From: Knoxdaviesia capensis
Lineage: Eukaryota; Ascomycota; Sordariomycetes; Microascales; Gondwanamycetaceae
DNA: 64,000 nucleotides
NCBI GenBank assembly: GCA_001510575.1
Contig: LNGK01000004.1
Coordinates: 539,989 to 603,988 of the forward strand
Direction: 5' to 3'
Position 1 is the first letter of the stretch, and every line of letters begins with the position of its first letter. Shown one piece after another: positions 46,402-58,402 of this stretch. The translations under genes were made by a program, and so were the position numbers. The notes under the pieces are model-generated. The model was not told the DNA's origin. It did not search any database and saw only the letters and a list, made by a program, of their open reading frames with translations.

Positions 46402-47465
46402 TTATTGGGATCCAGATTTCTTTCGGGATAGAATTTTTACAGCATCTTTCGAGAAGATATAACTGGCACCGCTCCAGATCGTAGTTGCAGCAACGATGTA
46501 CCTGCAAACTGTCAGCTATAATTGCTCCTTTGGGACCATAGAATATATCTGGACATTTGACAAGGCTTACTGAAGAATGGGAAGAGATGTCCCCAAATCC
46601 AACGGCACGGCGGGAGCCGCAGTAGTGAGACCAATCAGCCCGAGTTGCAGAGCTGTGTTGACCTTGCTGATGAACGTTGGATGTACTTCCGCGGATGGAA
46701 GTGAGAAGTCCCAATATCTTTTGAACGTTCGGGGTGGAGGTAACGAGATCCACCGGTACCGTAGTGCTGAGAGAGCAAGGCAGAGATCTCGGCCAAGAAT
46801 AATGGCAGCAATCCAAACTACTTGAACTGTCAGCCATTGAGACAAATGGACATATGCATATACCAATCCTATAACAAACGCACCTGGTAAAGCAGATTTC
46901 ATAGTGAGACAGACTGTCAAAACTGTCATGAGTGTCTTGTCGGCCATGGGGTCAATTATGGTGCCCACCACTGTTTTGCTGTTCCATCGACGCGCAATGT
47001 ATCCATCCAGAAGATCGGTAACTCCGGCATATACAAATAATCCCAGCGCCCATTGGTGAGAATCGTGAAGGATAAGATATCCAATTACTGGTGACACAGC
47101 TAATCTCGAGAATGTTAACAGGTTGGGGACCGTGTAGATGTCTTCGCGCAGAGCTTCGGCCGGCCGTGACTCGGAGGGTGTCGGTATCGGTGTCGGTGTT
47201 GGCTGCGACGACCTATATGCTGGCGGGGTAAGCAAGATATATATGACAAAAGCTTGAAGCGCGTATAAATAGATCAACTCTACCTTTGAAGATCTTTGAA
47301 GTTGAAGGCACTTGGCGAGAAATGCCGTAATTGGGGCGATATTATCCCATGCTGTAATGCGACCGGACGGGTTAGGCGAAGGGTGGCCGTCGGACGGGGA
47401 TGCAAACACGAATCAAGAAAATTGGCTCGGCATCGGACTATGCGGCGAGATTGTTGCGAGAACAT
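46402..47465 (-). CDS. crd1: Mitochondrial cardiolipin synthase (CDP-alcohol phosphatidyltransferase)
   Basis: Four exons (47465-47284, 47212-46884, 46820-46571, 46501-46402) encode 286 residues; all junctions keep frame and have GT..AG ends. The enzyme condenses phosphatidylglycerol with CDP-diacylglycerol to form cardiolipin in the inner mitochondrial membrane. The first 60 residues (MFSQQSRRIVRCR...) look like a mitochondrial presequence. The full CDP-alcohol phosphatidyltransferase signature D-G-x2-A-R-x8-G-x3-D-x3-D is present at about residues 130-152 (DGYIARRW ... GTIIDPMADK). The conserved ILGRD, YRWISLPPP and RYWDFSLPSAEV blocks follow. The C-terminus ends YIFSKDAVKILSRKKSGSQ. The downstream gene MTO1 is convergent, with 186 bp between stop codons. 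Assignment is firm. Confidence 0.93.
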
Positions 47466-47792
47466 GGTGACTGGGTGAAATTACATATGCTGAGGATGCT
47501 TGCTTCCTCTCCTTAGAAATAGTTGACAAAAAAAGTTCACATCACGGCGCGCCACCGAAAGGTTAGAGTCGCGCTGATTACATAACGCGAACTTTCATGT
47601 AATGCCAAAACCACCAGACACAAAGCAGCGTCCAGCGTCCAGCTTCATTCCTTTCCTTAAAATATTCGTCTTCTTTAAACGCGAGAATAATATCGAAGCC
47701 TCAAGACTTATCAGAATGACCAAAAGAAACGGGGTTAGGATCACTGCAAAGCTCCTTCAAGCCACCAACTAGCGAGTCACTTGATCCTCACG
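47466..47792. promoter_or_regulatory. Divergent promoter between cardiolipin synthase and TFC4
   Basis: This 327-bp region separates two start codons on opposite strands. It includes a GGCGCGCC site at 47546-47553 and an ATAACGCGAAC sequence near 47581. No factor is assigned. Confidence 0.5.
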
Positions 47793-50700
47793 ATGCCTGC
47801 TGTTGATGAAGATGCTCGAGAGAGCTCACCAGAGGAAAGGTATGTGAGAGGACGAACTAAAAGAAACATATCGACAAACATCCATTTTGAAAATAGCTTC
47901 TAACCTGTACCCACACTTCTCTCGCGTCGCTTCACTGTCCCTGCTCCTAGAGATGCTGGTGATGATATTTCTGACGCTGATTCGGACCTTGCTGAGCTTG
48001 AGAATGATATCGAAAAGTACAATCAATCTGTACGAGCATTTTTGGCCTCCCACCATGGAGACAGCAAGTCGAGCACGGGAGGTCGAATGCAGAGCAAACA
48101 GAAAGGAGCCGTCAAGGGCCCACGGAAAGCAGCGGAGCCGAGGGGAGACATCAAAGCCCGGCTGTCGAAAGCAAACCGAGCGTTTATGATGGGAGACTAT
48201 GCTCTGGCCCGGAATTTGATATTTGAAGTTATCCGAATCAACGCTGAGACCTTCCAGGCCTGGACCACACTCGCATCTATTTTCCGGGAACAGGGTCTCC
48301 AAGACAAGGCCTTGATGTCGATGGTGTATGCGGCTCACCTTCGACCAAAGGATGTTGAAAGCTGGCTCCGGGTGGCCGATTATGCGCTTACAATGACTGT
48401 GGATGTCGAAGCGTCTCTAAATACCGCTCGTTTGTGCTACTCTGCTGCGCTCAAGACCGACCCCAAGAATTTGGAAGCACGAATTGGCCGGGCTATCGTC
48501 TGCCAACGACAAGGAACAGCCTATCTTGCCATCTCTGACTACAAAGTGATTCTGGCAAGCCGCCCTCTTGACTTGGAGATGATTCGCAATCTAGCCGAGG
48601 CCTGCATGGATAGTCGTGAGCCAGGAATGGTAGCGCTGTCAGCAATTTCAGCTTACGATGCATATATTCACCACATGCAAACTTCCAAGGACAACAGAGA
48701 GTTCGCTTGGCATGATGTTAGCATCTACGCGCAGCTGTTGGCGTCCATGGATCGCTATGTTGATTCAATCTCGCAGATCAAGAGCTTGTCTCGGTGGCTT
48801 CTTGAAGTGCCTGCTGGCGGACCTTGGGAAAACTGGTCTGCTGACGATCGAGAATGGGATCTAGATAACGAACGCCGCAGTAATGTTCCACAGAATAACT
48901 CGGTTTCCACTGCCCCCTACGCCAGTTTACTCCCAGCAGACCTGAGAACATTGCTGGGCATTTACCGAGTTCGGCTGGGCGACGTTGATGAGGGAATGAG
49001 ACATCTTTCCTGGATTTCCCCCGATTCCCCGGATGCACCGGAACGCGTTTCGGACATCTCATATATCCTGCAGGATATTGCTGACCAGTTGTTCGAAAGC
49101 AATTTGATTGAAACTGCCACTTCATACTATGTTCTTCTGCGGCGCGTTATGGGAGATGTTGACGCAACGAGCCTCCTTCGTCTTGGCCGGTGCTACATCC
49201 TCGGTGGAGACAAAGCTTCTGCAGAAGAATGCTTTCTTACTGCGATAGAAGTTGATGAGGAGAATATCGATGCGCGTATCGAGCTGGCCAACATTTACGA
49301 ACATGAGCGAGAGAGAGAAGAAGCCTTGATTTTGGTTACCGAGGCACTTGCTCTGAAAGAAGCTCAGCAGAACGGACGCATGACGGATGACAGAGATGGC
49401 AACCAGTCCCTAAACAGTACCAAACGTCAAGGACTTTTGAATCGACGCCAGATCACCGATCTACTCGCCAGTGGCAGGATCACCAGCTTGAGACAGCGGA
49501 AATTCCTTCCATCAAGATACCGACCCAAGAGACTCGGAGACCCCTCCAAGCGCGTCAGAGATGAACGCGAGAGAGCCGAGAGACTTCTGAATGAGTACAA
49601 TATCGTCAGAGATCTGAAAACCCAGATAAATTCTGGAAGTCGTGAGGCCAGGGCCGCATGGATGGAAGCTGCAAAAGGACTGGTGGATGATTTTACCTCG
49701 TCCCGCAAGTTCTTTTCCTGGGATAAATATCTGAAATATTTGAACAGATCCGATGAGCAATCTCGACAGGATGACGGGCCACTCTCAGCACTGGATGCAA
49801 TGGCAGAAAGACTTTCAAGGGGTGAGTTGGACTTTTATAGACATGGAGGAGGATTCGGCCCTCTCCCGGAACTCGTACCCAACTACTGACGTGATTTCTC
49901 AACAGCTATTGGACCGCAACTATCTGGATACGATGGACAATCCAATCTTCGCCCCGACTCGAACGACTATCTGGGAATATCATTTGGCGACTGGCTGGAG
50001 CTAATCCTCGATTACGCTGTTGCTCTTGCCCAGGAAGGTTACCATGCCGAATCGAGGCTTGTTTGCGAGGCTGCCCGGGATTCGACGGTCTTTCGAGCTT
50101 CTCCCGAATACATGTTTTTGATCTATATCGCGTGGGGAGGTATGTTTATCTGTCTCACATCCTCGGGCTTGCTTCTCTAATGCTAACGTGTGCCTCTCTT
50201 TCAACATAGCCTGTGCTGTTCTCGCTGGCGATGAAGAGATGTGTGTTTCGGTAGCCCGTCATCTCATTCGCGACAACCCCCTGTCGCCGGACTCGTACCG
50301 AATGTTTGCGCTTTTGTGCAAACTTTGCCAATCTCCGGTATCGTGGTATCAGTCCGGGCCAGCACAAAAGTTCCTTCTGCGGCAGATAAAGCTGCTTGAT
50401 GGCGGCAATACCGGGACCCAGACAGGCGTTGGAGTTCTTATGCTCTACGGTCATATCCTGTTCACTTCCGCCAGCTATACATATGCTCTGCGTACGTTAT
50501 CGCCTCTAAAATCACGGCCAATCATACCGGGCGGAAATCGGCTACTAACTCTTGCGCTCGTTTAGATTACTTCCTCCGAGCGCGATCTCTAGATCCGACA
50601 AACCCAATGGTGAACCTTAGCACCGGTCTTGGATATATTCACTATGCCTTGAAGCGACAATGTGTAAACCGCCAGTATCTGATAACTCAGGGGCTGAGTT

Positions 50701-50978
50701 TTATATTTGACTACTGCGGTGGTTTGGAATCCGGTTCACAGTCTCGGCCAGCAGAGGCATATTATGGTGTGGCACGCGCATTTCAGCTACTCGGTCTGCA
50801 GCACCTGGCTATGGATTACTATCGTCGAGCTCAAGAGAGTTTACGAAGTGGCGCCTCAGACACGACGAGCGGGACTGACATACAGCTCCTGATGTCCTAC
50901 AACTCCCTCGTTTCCTCTCTTCATGGCGAGGATTTAGAATCTGCACGACAGACCTTAAACTCGGCCCTAGTTTTGTAG
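47793..50978 (+). CDS. tfc4: Transcription factor TFIIIC subunit Tfc4/Sfc4 (tau131-like, TPR protein)
   Basis: Five exons (47793-47839, 47951-49821, 49906-50139, 50210-50491, 50566-50978) encode 948 residues. TFIIIC binds the A and B boxes of tRNA genes and its tau131 subunit recruits TFIIIB for RNA polymerase III. The N-terminus is acidic (MPAVDEDARESSPEER, then DADSDLAELENDIEKY), followed by a basic linker and a long array of tetratricopeptide repeats starting about residue 80, with typical text such as GDYALARNLIFEVIRINAE and AWTTLASIFREQGLQDKAL. A charged insert at about 450-520 is followed by more TPR-like helices, and the C-terminus has YFLRARSLDPTNPMVNLS. Introns 3 to 5 carry clear TGCTAAC, TACTAAC or CTGAC branch points. 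The short first exon (47 nt) is supported by frame and signals only. Assignment is good from the TPR arrangement and overall resemblance. Confidence 0.88.
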
Positions 50979-52063
50979 TACTCGCAGTGATTATCACTGT
51001 TAGCCATACTAATCGTGGCATTTTGACCAAATTCACAGAGTTCTTTCTCTCTTCAGATTCAGTTCATCTCCATCCACGTGGCCTGCAATACTACAAAATT
51101 GGTGGAGCGTACAAGTATAACAGCGACCAATTTCAATTTCAACTCAAGTTTATTACAGGTGCCATGCCGTGGCCGTCGCCGCCGCCAGCTGCCAGCTGTA
51201 CGCGGTTAACAAACAATACGGGCAGTTTAGTATACCTTATAAGCATCATTTGAGTTGTTGTCTTTCGCCGAGAAGGCGGCTGGGCAGTACCCAGTTCAGG
51301 ACAAACTCGTGCATTTGGTGGAACGGTGATCGACCCTGCTTGACAACCGACGAGTCGCGGGTTCGAATTCCCTCGGGGGATTTGGGCTCGACAAAAAAAA
51401 TCGGACGGGCGGCGAAGAGATGTAGTCCTATCGAAGCTGGGCGAATACCAGCGGATGAACTCTTTTTTGCGTTCTAATCCTATGCATATATTTTCTGCTT
51501 CTTTCGGTTCTTCCCCTTGAGATGCTTTCAAGGGTGATTGTACGACTGTATGATCTTGCAGACTGGGCGAAGCTTCAAAAAGAAAAAAGAGGGCCAGGGG
51601 GTCGAGGCTCAAGACCTCAGTCTCTCTCCCACCTTCTAACCACTTCATCTTCACCTCACTGTCATGGTGTTCAGGAAGTTTTGGGGTTTTATTTTCATGG
51701 CCACATGAACCATGCCCGTCTATCGTTGCAATAAAAGAACCACCCGAATTTTCTTTCTTTTCAAATTTCCAGAATCCTCAATCTTTCTAGTAGTTCCGTA
51801 AACGTACTACGTGGGCACGTTAGGAAGCGTTATACACCGTACGTAGCCAAACAACAAAAAAACCGGAAGTTGCGAGAAGGAGAGCCAGATATTCATTCAC
51901 CCAGAGATCAAAATAAAAAGACGTACAAAACGAACAAACAGAAAAAAAAAGAAAAAAAAAAGGAACACAGAAAAATGATATCAGTGAAGGAAGACAACTG
52001 CTTGCTAAATTCTTGATATAGAGCGTGCGGGTGGGGGTTCGGTGGGTTCGGGAGAATCGGCCT
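50979..52063. other. Convergent 3' intergenic region, TFC4 / vts1
   Basis: This 1.1-kb stretch holds no supported gene. A GGTTCGAATTCC sequence at 51360-51371 resembles a pol III B box with one extra T, but no tRNA cloverleaf could be drawn around it. An A-rich segment at 51935-51975 precedes the vts1 3' end. Confidence 0.5.
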
Positions 52064-54063
52064 TTAGGCGATCTTGCCCTCAGCTTTGGCTTCTGTAGTA
52101 GTTATGGAACACGTTAGTAGGGGCTCGCAGCGGGTGACGACCGGTCGGCTAGTGGAAGAAAGGCTAGAAGTATGGTGCGTATAGAAAAGCTTACCCTTGA
52201 CTTGCTCAAACACCTTCAGCATCTTCCTACGCGCTCCCAAGGCATTAACTCCGCGATCCTCCAAGGCCTTGTCGTCAAGTTCAATCAGCTCATGCCACTT
52301 CATATCTTTCAGATTATCCGTGTACTTGTGGAGACGGAGACTGCGGAGCCAGCTGGGAATATCCTGGAGAAGAGTAGGATCGGTGGGATCCTCCGGAGGC
52401 TTGGAGCTTCCTCTCCGAGCCTTGGGAGAGCGTCCCCGGTTCATGTCCGAATGATCAGATCCGTAGCCTTCAGCCCCGGGAACGATGAGCTGGCCGATGC
52501 TCAGAGATCCAAGTCCATTGAGAAGGGGAGAAGTACCGTCGTACGCAGCGAGGAAGCCATTCTGTTGGGGAGAGGCGTACGCGACCTGGGGGAAGGTCGT
52601 TTGCAGAGCAATTCCCGGAGAGCTAGGACGCGAACGCTGTCCACCAAATCCAGTAACACCATGAGACTGCTGGAGAGCAATCAACTGGTCTCTGTTTATC
52701 ATCTGGCCATTTTCCGCAAACATGACCATGTTGTTAGGGGGTATGGCAAGGCCGGGGCTGCCTCCGTCGTTCGACTTGGGCCGTCTGAATCTACGGCCTT
52801 CGTCGAGGGCGAATCTGTTGTTGACTGTGGACAGAGCAGCCAACTTCATAACAGTGGCATTGGCAACCATGTCTGCCTGACTAGCAGCGGCGGCACCGGC
52901 ATTGAAGTTGGCCACAAGAGGAGTGTTGACCATGCTGGCCCAGTTTCCACCGGCCGCATAGGGAGAGAGCAGCGGCATATCGCCAGGATTCTTGTCGACG
53001 CCCGCAGGAATGGGGCCTGTGGAGATGTTGGTGTTGGCGAGCTGAGGGGGGCGAGGAGATCGAAGACCCGAAGGCACCGGCGTAGCCTGGGCGAACTGGC
53101 CCATTGGAGCGGGAGCAGTTGGCATGGCCTTTGCAGTCTTATCGATGGGCCATGGAGACGGCTGACCTTGACCCAAGTTTTCCTGAGCTTCCTGAAGAGT
53201 AGCAATCGTAGGCGTGGTCAAGCTGTTGCGAGGATCGAGGTTGACAGTGCTGTTGCGGGCGGAGGTCGGGGGATTGCCAGTCTGTTGAGTGAACTTGACC
53301 TTCTCGTTGGCAATAGCAGCAGCAGCATCGGGAAACATGGCATTGATAGTGGATTGGTCGAGTCCTGACTGGCGTTTTCCCATGGAGGCAGTGCTGTTTC
53401 GAACCATCGAGTTTCTGTTGGTGTCGCCGCCGAGTTTGCTCATAGCATCAGTGAGGCGGCTAGACATAGGATCTGAAAAAAAAAAAAGGTTGACCACACA
53501 GTGTATGTTAGATGATATTCCAACAAGACGAAAGTGAATATTAAGTACCACATACCCTTCTCGAAGGTCGCAGGGGACAAAACACCCGACATTGGGTGCT
53601 TTTTGCCCATCTGCTGGAGGACCTGTATGAAGAAGCGAATCTGCACAAGAGTGGTCTGCTGTAGCAGAGCATAAAGTGCGGCAGTTCTTTCAGCTTCACT
53701 CAGAACACGGAACCATTGCTCAATGGCACTCAGTTCGTCTTTGAACTCCTGGTCGAGAGTGGCAGCAGCCATCTCTTCCAGAGTGGTCTCATACTGGTCA
53801 ATGTCGGCAATCCATTGAAGCGAGAATTTCTCCTGATTATCAGTGTCAGCACCCGGGGTCTGGACAGACTGGGTTTGACCAAAGATGTCGGAGGATGGTC
53901 TCACGCGATGGGCCGAAGGAGGGCCAGCCAGAGACGCCACATCAACAGATGAGCGCAGGTGGCTGGTGCCGATGGGGCGCGAGGAAGGAGGCCGTAGAGA
54001 CGGAACGTTGGCCTCGGGGGTGCTGTTCCGGTTACCGGCAATGTGGCTGGCCATATTGAGCAT
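52064..54063 (-). CDS. vts1: RNA-binding SAM-domain protein Vts1 (Smaug family)
   Basis: Three exons (54063-53556, 53472-52195, 52092-52064) encode 604 residues. Vts1/Smaug proteins bind stem-loops with CNGG loops in mRNAs and recruit the Ccr4-Not deadenylase. The SAM domain occupies about residues 540-595 (DIPSWLRSLRLHKY ... GVNALGARRKMLKVFEQVK), and its basic GARRK helix end is the known RNA contact in this family. The upstream conserved domain is at about 65-165 (WIADIDQYETTLEEMAAATLD ... QIRFFIQVLQQMGKKHPM), and the middle is a low-complexity linker rich in Pro, Asn, Ser and Ala. The last exon codes only nine residues after the split Glu. Splice sites keep frame at both introns. A 5'UTR intron is possible because CGTTTTCAG lies just before the ATG. 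Assignment is firm. Confidence 0.93.
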
Positions 54064-56740
54064 TCCCTGAAAACGGTGTTATACAAGATATAAAGAATGG
54101 ACAGTGGGGGTAGTGATGGGATGTCAAGTGAAAATGCAAAAGCAATGATAAAATGGGATATACGCAGACAGAGATTGCTCAATGAGGCGCAGGGTATGGA
54201 ACAAGACGGGTTAAACGAAGATGCTCAGCACGTGGAGTATAAATTTTGCAATATTATGGGAATCAAAGAGCTCCTGCAGTTGCCGGCTGACCTCAAAGGA
54301 GACGGAGGAATTATCATAGACTGACGGATTATAAGCGGCTCCAGTCCGAATTGGTGGATTAAATCGAGCGAGAACGACGGAGACGAACAGCGGAAAACGG
54401 GAAAGACACCAAATACACCTGGCAGGTTAATATTCGGGGGTGAACTTCAGAGAAACACCACGTCTGCGATGAGGATCGAGAGAAGATTGAATCCGGTATA
54501 CAGCAAGGCGATGTTTCAGGGGAGAAACCCGGAGTCAAAAAAGGGCTATTGGTAATAAGTAGGATGAGAGTCGAGGGCAAAAAGAAGCTGCAACCGAAGA
54601 TGAGGGTGGGGATGTCGAGAAATGTCAAAGTTCAGGGGCCAAGCCCTTGTTGGGAGGGAGTTAGGAGACAAGAAAGAATCAGAGACTAAGATCTTATATA
54701 AAAAAGAAGCGGATGTTCAGAATGCCGACCCTGAGAGCAAGAAAGTAAGGATCGAAAACCAAGGGAACAGGAAGAAAATTAGAAGCTGGGAATAGCCAGA
54801 AGAAAAGAAGAAGCAGCACACAAGTGAAACAGGGTGAAGCGGCAGCCAAACCCTTCCACAGATGGAGAAAGACAGTGGCGGAAAGAAACGAGAGGGAGGG
54901 AAGAAGAGAAAAGGGAAGAAAAGAAAAGGGGGCGGCAATGCCGAGAGATGAGATATCGGGGAAGAGGATTTGGGAGATGGAGAGATAGGGAAGAGGGAAG
55001 AAGGAAAGAAAGAAGAGGAAGAAGTCTAAGAAAAGGGGACTGTCGAAGAAGAAGCGAAGTTCAAGAAGAAACGATTGGGTTCGTTCATAAGCCATAATTG
55101 GATATTCAGGAGGAAGAAAACTTGAAGTAGGGGGGGCGTGAGCCCCTGTATCATTGGACCCATAGAAAAAAAGAGACCGTGTGAGGTGAGGTACCTCAGC
55201 AGTGATAGTAGCATTGGTCTAAGACGGTACTCGAACGTTGGGATGAAAGTACTCTTTTTCGGCAAAATGTTAGTTGCGGGTACTTGCAAAGAAACATTGG
55301 ACGACATAGTGAGCACCCTGCTAATATCACAGTGATTGTCGCCCTGAGTGTTACAGCACTTTTCTCCACATATAGCCCACTACACACATCTTCTCTGACA
55401 CTTCAGTATGCAGTTCAGCTTTGCAAAGCTTTGAAGGCCTGAGCTGGCTAGTCCGCGCGCACGGCACTGATGGTCAGGAAAGCAATGCATAGTCACGCAG
55501 CAAAGAAAGGAAGGAACAAGGCCGCCACGGGAGCGAATCACTAGCGAATCACCTATCATACCGGAATAGACATACAGAACATCGGAGGCCTGTTAGTTGC
55601 GAGTCCCAATGGAGATATATGCGAAGTCGGCACCTCCTCCGGCACCCGTCAACTACCCGTGAGGAACACGTCCACGTCGAGAAGCATGTTCGTAAAAATG
55701 GAATTTCAGGGACACCCTGCTTCTAAGGAGTCGGATTCTCCAAGGCTCGAGACCAAGGGGGTGGAATCGATGGTTTCACGTGATACCGCACGTGGCGTTC
55801 GAGCTGTTGCTATTTTTATACTCTTTTTCCCACGGACAATCATGAATCAAAGGTCGGAACATTGCAAGCCAAGGAAAGCAGACCTGTTTAATGAAGAGGA
55901 ACATAGCGGCATCTCAAAAATTCTCAGTCCCTGGTTATTTATTTTCTCCGCATTGTTTCGCCCGTCTTTGGCAGCTCGGAAATTCTGTCTGGGGTGGTGA
56001 CCATAGCCATTCATACCATAGAACATCTCCAAAAATCACCAGGTATCAGGGCCAACCCTAGTTTAACCCTGGGAAATAGGGACAACAGCTAAGTGCTTTA
56101 GGTGAGTGGGTTGATGTTAGAGGGAGAAAAACTAACTCAGCTAATTGAATGGGAAGAAGTTGTTTATGTAGCTAAAACGGACCAGGCAGCCAATGCTAAC
56201 TATCCATGCGTGGGCAACTAGTACGAGTAACTACACATGATATATAGAATGCATAGCAAACCAGAAAGGAAAAGCCCCCAAATGATACCATGTAGCTGCT
56301 TTGAGGACCATCATCCGGTTATATTACTACGCCATGCCATTGTTTCTGTTCTCTTCCCGTATCATGCGTTGATAGGCGTGGAGATGCTTTGAATGACTTG
56401 TAAAAAGGCGTAACTCTGATATATAACACTGCATACCGACTGTACGTTTATCAAGGGACGTGATTTTTGAGCAGGGTCTGCCCTGATATCGAAACCCAGA
56501 GGCCAAAGCCGATCCAAACCTTAACACCGGGGAAACCAGAACTTCATCAGCAAGGGGCCATCCCTGGTGGGGGACCCCAACAGGTGTATATCATAGGCTC
56601 ATGGCCATTCCATGATAGTCCCATTCCGCTGTCGTGAAGAAGGATCAGAAGCGAATTAAGCTCAACCACTGTACGCACCATGCAGAACTGTCAACTGTCA
56701 CAACCAATACCCATTTTCGGCCCCCTCGCGTGGGGCACTG
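54064..56740. other. Intergenic region with pyrimidine-rich vts1 leader and no supported gene
   Basis: From 54064 to about 55100 the minus strand is CT-rich, as expected for a long leader/promoter of vts1; the 133-codon hydrophobic minus-strand frame at 54694-55095 results from that bias. From 55100 to 56740 short frames on both strands lack family signals. No repeats or RNA genes were recognised. Confidence 0.5.
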
Positions 56741-57290
56741 AATTCTAATTATGAGACTCTGGGAACCCCCGAGCGTGTGTTCTGCAACGCTGCCGGCGTA
56801 GCCCCATCCGAGCTTCTTGTAACTGAGGAGTGAAGTGAAGTACGACTTCAAGGTGCGTAGTCTCGTTCTCGGTAGTTGGACAGGGCAAAGAGGCCTGAAC
56901 TGACTGACACCTGCCCCGACCCAAACAGATCACCTGCTCTGCTCTCAGCGTTGTGGCCAAGTGGGCTATGCCCAAGCTCCTCGGGCTTAAGAAGAGGGAC
57001 GCATCGGCTTTCCCAGCTCTGCTGGTCACCAACTCGTTCCTGTATATGGAGCCGTTATGGCTTGTCGATGACTAAGGCTGCTCAGCGCAGCTAGGTCTAT
57101 GCCTTGGACTTGGTGAATGCCCCCTAGAGGATCCGTGTTGGCCTTGTTTCGGTTGGTGGCTATAAGAGCGACAGTGACCCCAACCTTAACTCGACAAGCA
57201 TTGCCAACAAGACGTGGGAGTACTACACCACAGATCTTTCCAACAAAACCCTGGATGTTAGAATCTTTCAAATGAGTCATGGCTCCAAAC
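56741..57290 (+). pseudogene. Short-chain dehydrogenase/reductase (SDR) pseudogene, fragment
   Basis: Three reading frames together carry a recognisable SDR fragment. Frame 1 (about 56755-56830) reads VFCNAAGVAPSELLVTEE, the NAAG motif region. After a shift, KYDFK leads to a probable intron (56851-56926, GTGCGT...AACAG) and then ITCSALSVVAKWAMPKLLGL ... PALLVTNSFL, the active-site Ser strand (about 56927-57050). After another shift comes LSMTKAAQRS, stop, VYALDLVNAP, stop, RIRVGLVSVGG (about 57060-57175), ending near DVRIF (about 57270). Two in-frame TAG codons and at least two frameshifts disable it; the N-terminal cofactor-binding part is missing. Base composition is normal, so it decayed without RIP. 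Frame changes could partly reflect sequencing errors, but the two stops argue for a real pseudogene. Confidence 0.7.
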
Positions 57291-57881
57291 GCCAGGGAGT
57301 GGACCGAATGGTGAAGATAGGGTTAGCGACGGATTTAGTAGAGATTTCTTATGTTGTCTGTTTTCTAAGTTAGGTGTTGCTGCAGCTATTAGTAGACCAC
57401 CTACACAATTGAACAATGATGATGCAAATGCCGAAATATAATGATATCGAGACTCTTAGATATGGCTAGTGAACCGACGACTTTAGAACCGTCTAGAAGA
57501 TTCACACCGACCCGCCTATGGAATGGAGGTCTGAGACTGAAGGCGACGAGGTCACAGGGGATACCAAGATAAGAACAAATCTGAATGAAGAGCCAATTGC
57601 ATTTGCGTGACGGCAATAGCCACAAAATAAAAAAGGAAGAGTCCAGGCGTACGAGCCGCAAGGCACATCTGCTGGAAGCCTCCCTAGACTTGGAGACACA
57701 TGAATCGAGTGTATCCTCGTGAGTGTAGTAGAAACAAGGAAAGAAGAAATAAACCCCCGATACAGTATTCTGCCGGGAATTCGCCCAAATCGCCGTTGAT
57801 ATCAATGCCCGAACCGATTTTCTATTCGACTACGGATCAGAAAAAAAACATGCATGCACATAATTCATTCTCATTCTCCGT
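57291..57881. other. Intergenic region downstream of eL29
   Basis: It lies between the SDR pseudogene and the eL29 stop codon. Several short frames are present (for example 57401-57805 minus), none with a family signal. It should contain the eL29 polyadenylation site. Confidence 0.5.
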
Positions 57882-58402
57882 TTAAGCGGTTTCCCGCTTT
57901 CCTTCCCGGAACTCCTTCTGTAGTCAGGGTAAAAAGAAGCATGTTAGCTGATACATTCGAATTTGGACCTGTTTTTACCGAGAGGGTCTTGACGGGCGGT
58001 GATGGGTTCGTACCAGGGCCTTCATGGTGCCGTGAAGAGCATGCTTGTGGTTGCGACGGAACTTGGGGTCGGTTCCCTTCAGCGAAGGGTAACGCGAGGT
58101 CGTTGGCCGCTTGATACTAAATTCGAGAAAAAGAGATAATGGTTAGATACGGTCGCAAACAGTCTTCGTGAAAATGCATATACTGGAGGATGGCGGATTT
58201 ACCCATTCCGGTGAGCCTTCCGGGACTGGTTGTGCTGAGACGAGTTCTTCGATTCTGTGATGCAGTCAATCGTGGTTAGTATATCGTTGTTACAAGTCCG
58301 TTGTTCGAGTTCATTACTCAGTTGAAAATCCAAGAAGTAGAAGCTGCGAGAAAATCAAAGAGAAGCGCAGGGAATGGAATCGATATAGAACATACTGGCC
58401 AT
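57882..58402 (-). CDS. rpl29: 60S ribosomal protein eL29 (RPL29)
   Basis: Four very short exons (58402-58396, 58254-58203, 58116-58014, 57917-57882) encode a 65-residue, strongly basic protein, normal for eL29 (59-65 in fungi). The spliced product reads MAKSKNSSQHNQSRKAHRNG, then IKRPTTSRYPSLKGTDPKFR, RNHKHALHGTMKAL and KEFREGKRETA, which is the complete eL29 pattern. The first exon has only seven coding bases (ATGGCCA), which is why no simple open frame reveals the gene. All introns have GT..AG ends (141, 86 and 96 nt); the last has GCTAAC as branch point. eL29 sits on the solvent side of the large subunit. The peroxisomal carrier gene lies upstream on the same strand, 621 bp away. A TTAGGGTTAG sequence stands about 290 bp upstream of the start. 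Assignment is firm. Confidence 0.95.

Noticed and set aside
38200..47465. A functional cluster for mitochondrial membrane biology (mmm1, MTO1, crd1)
   Set aside because: Genes lie on mixed strands with unrelated genes (rce1, vps45) between them; proximity is more easily explained by conserved Eurotiales gene order.
51290..51395. Possible tRNA gene (B-box-like GGTTCGAATTCC at 51360-51371)
   Set aside because: The T loop would need eight bases and a mismatch in the stem, the anticodon stem does not pair, and no acceptor stem can be found. At most a decayed relic.
52172..53368. 398-codon plus-strand frame opposite vts1
   Set aside because: Antisense shadow of the long vts1 exon; it has no recognisable domain, while the minus strand encodes a clear Vts1.
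54694..55095. 133-codon hydrophobic minus-strand frame upstream of vts1
   Set aside because: Again produced by pyrimidine bias (Phe/Leu/Ser/Pro codons) in the vts1 leader.
55659..56000. 113-codon plus-strand frame
   Set aside because: No family signal, no codon bias evident and no splice partners.
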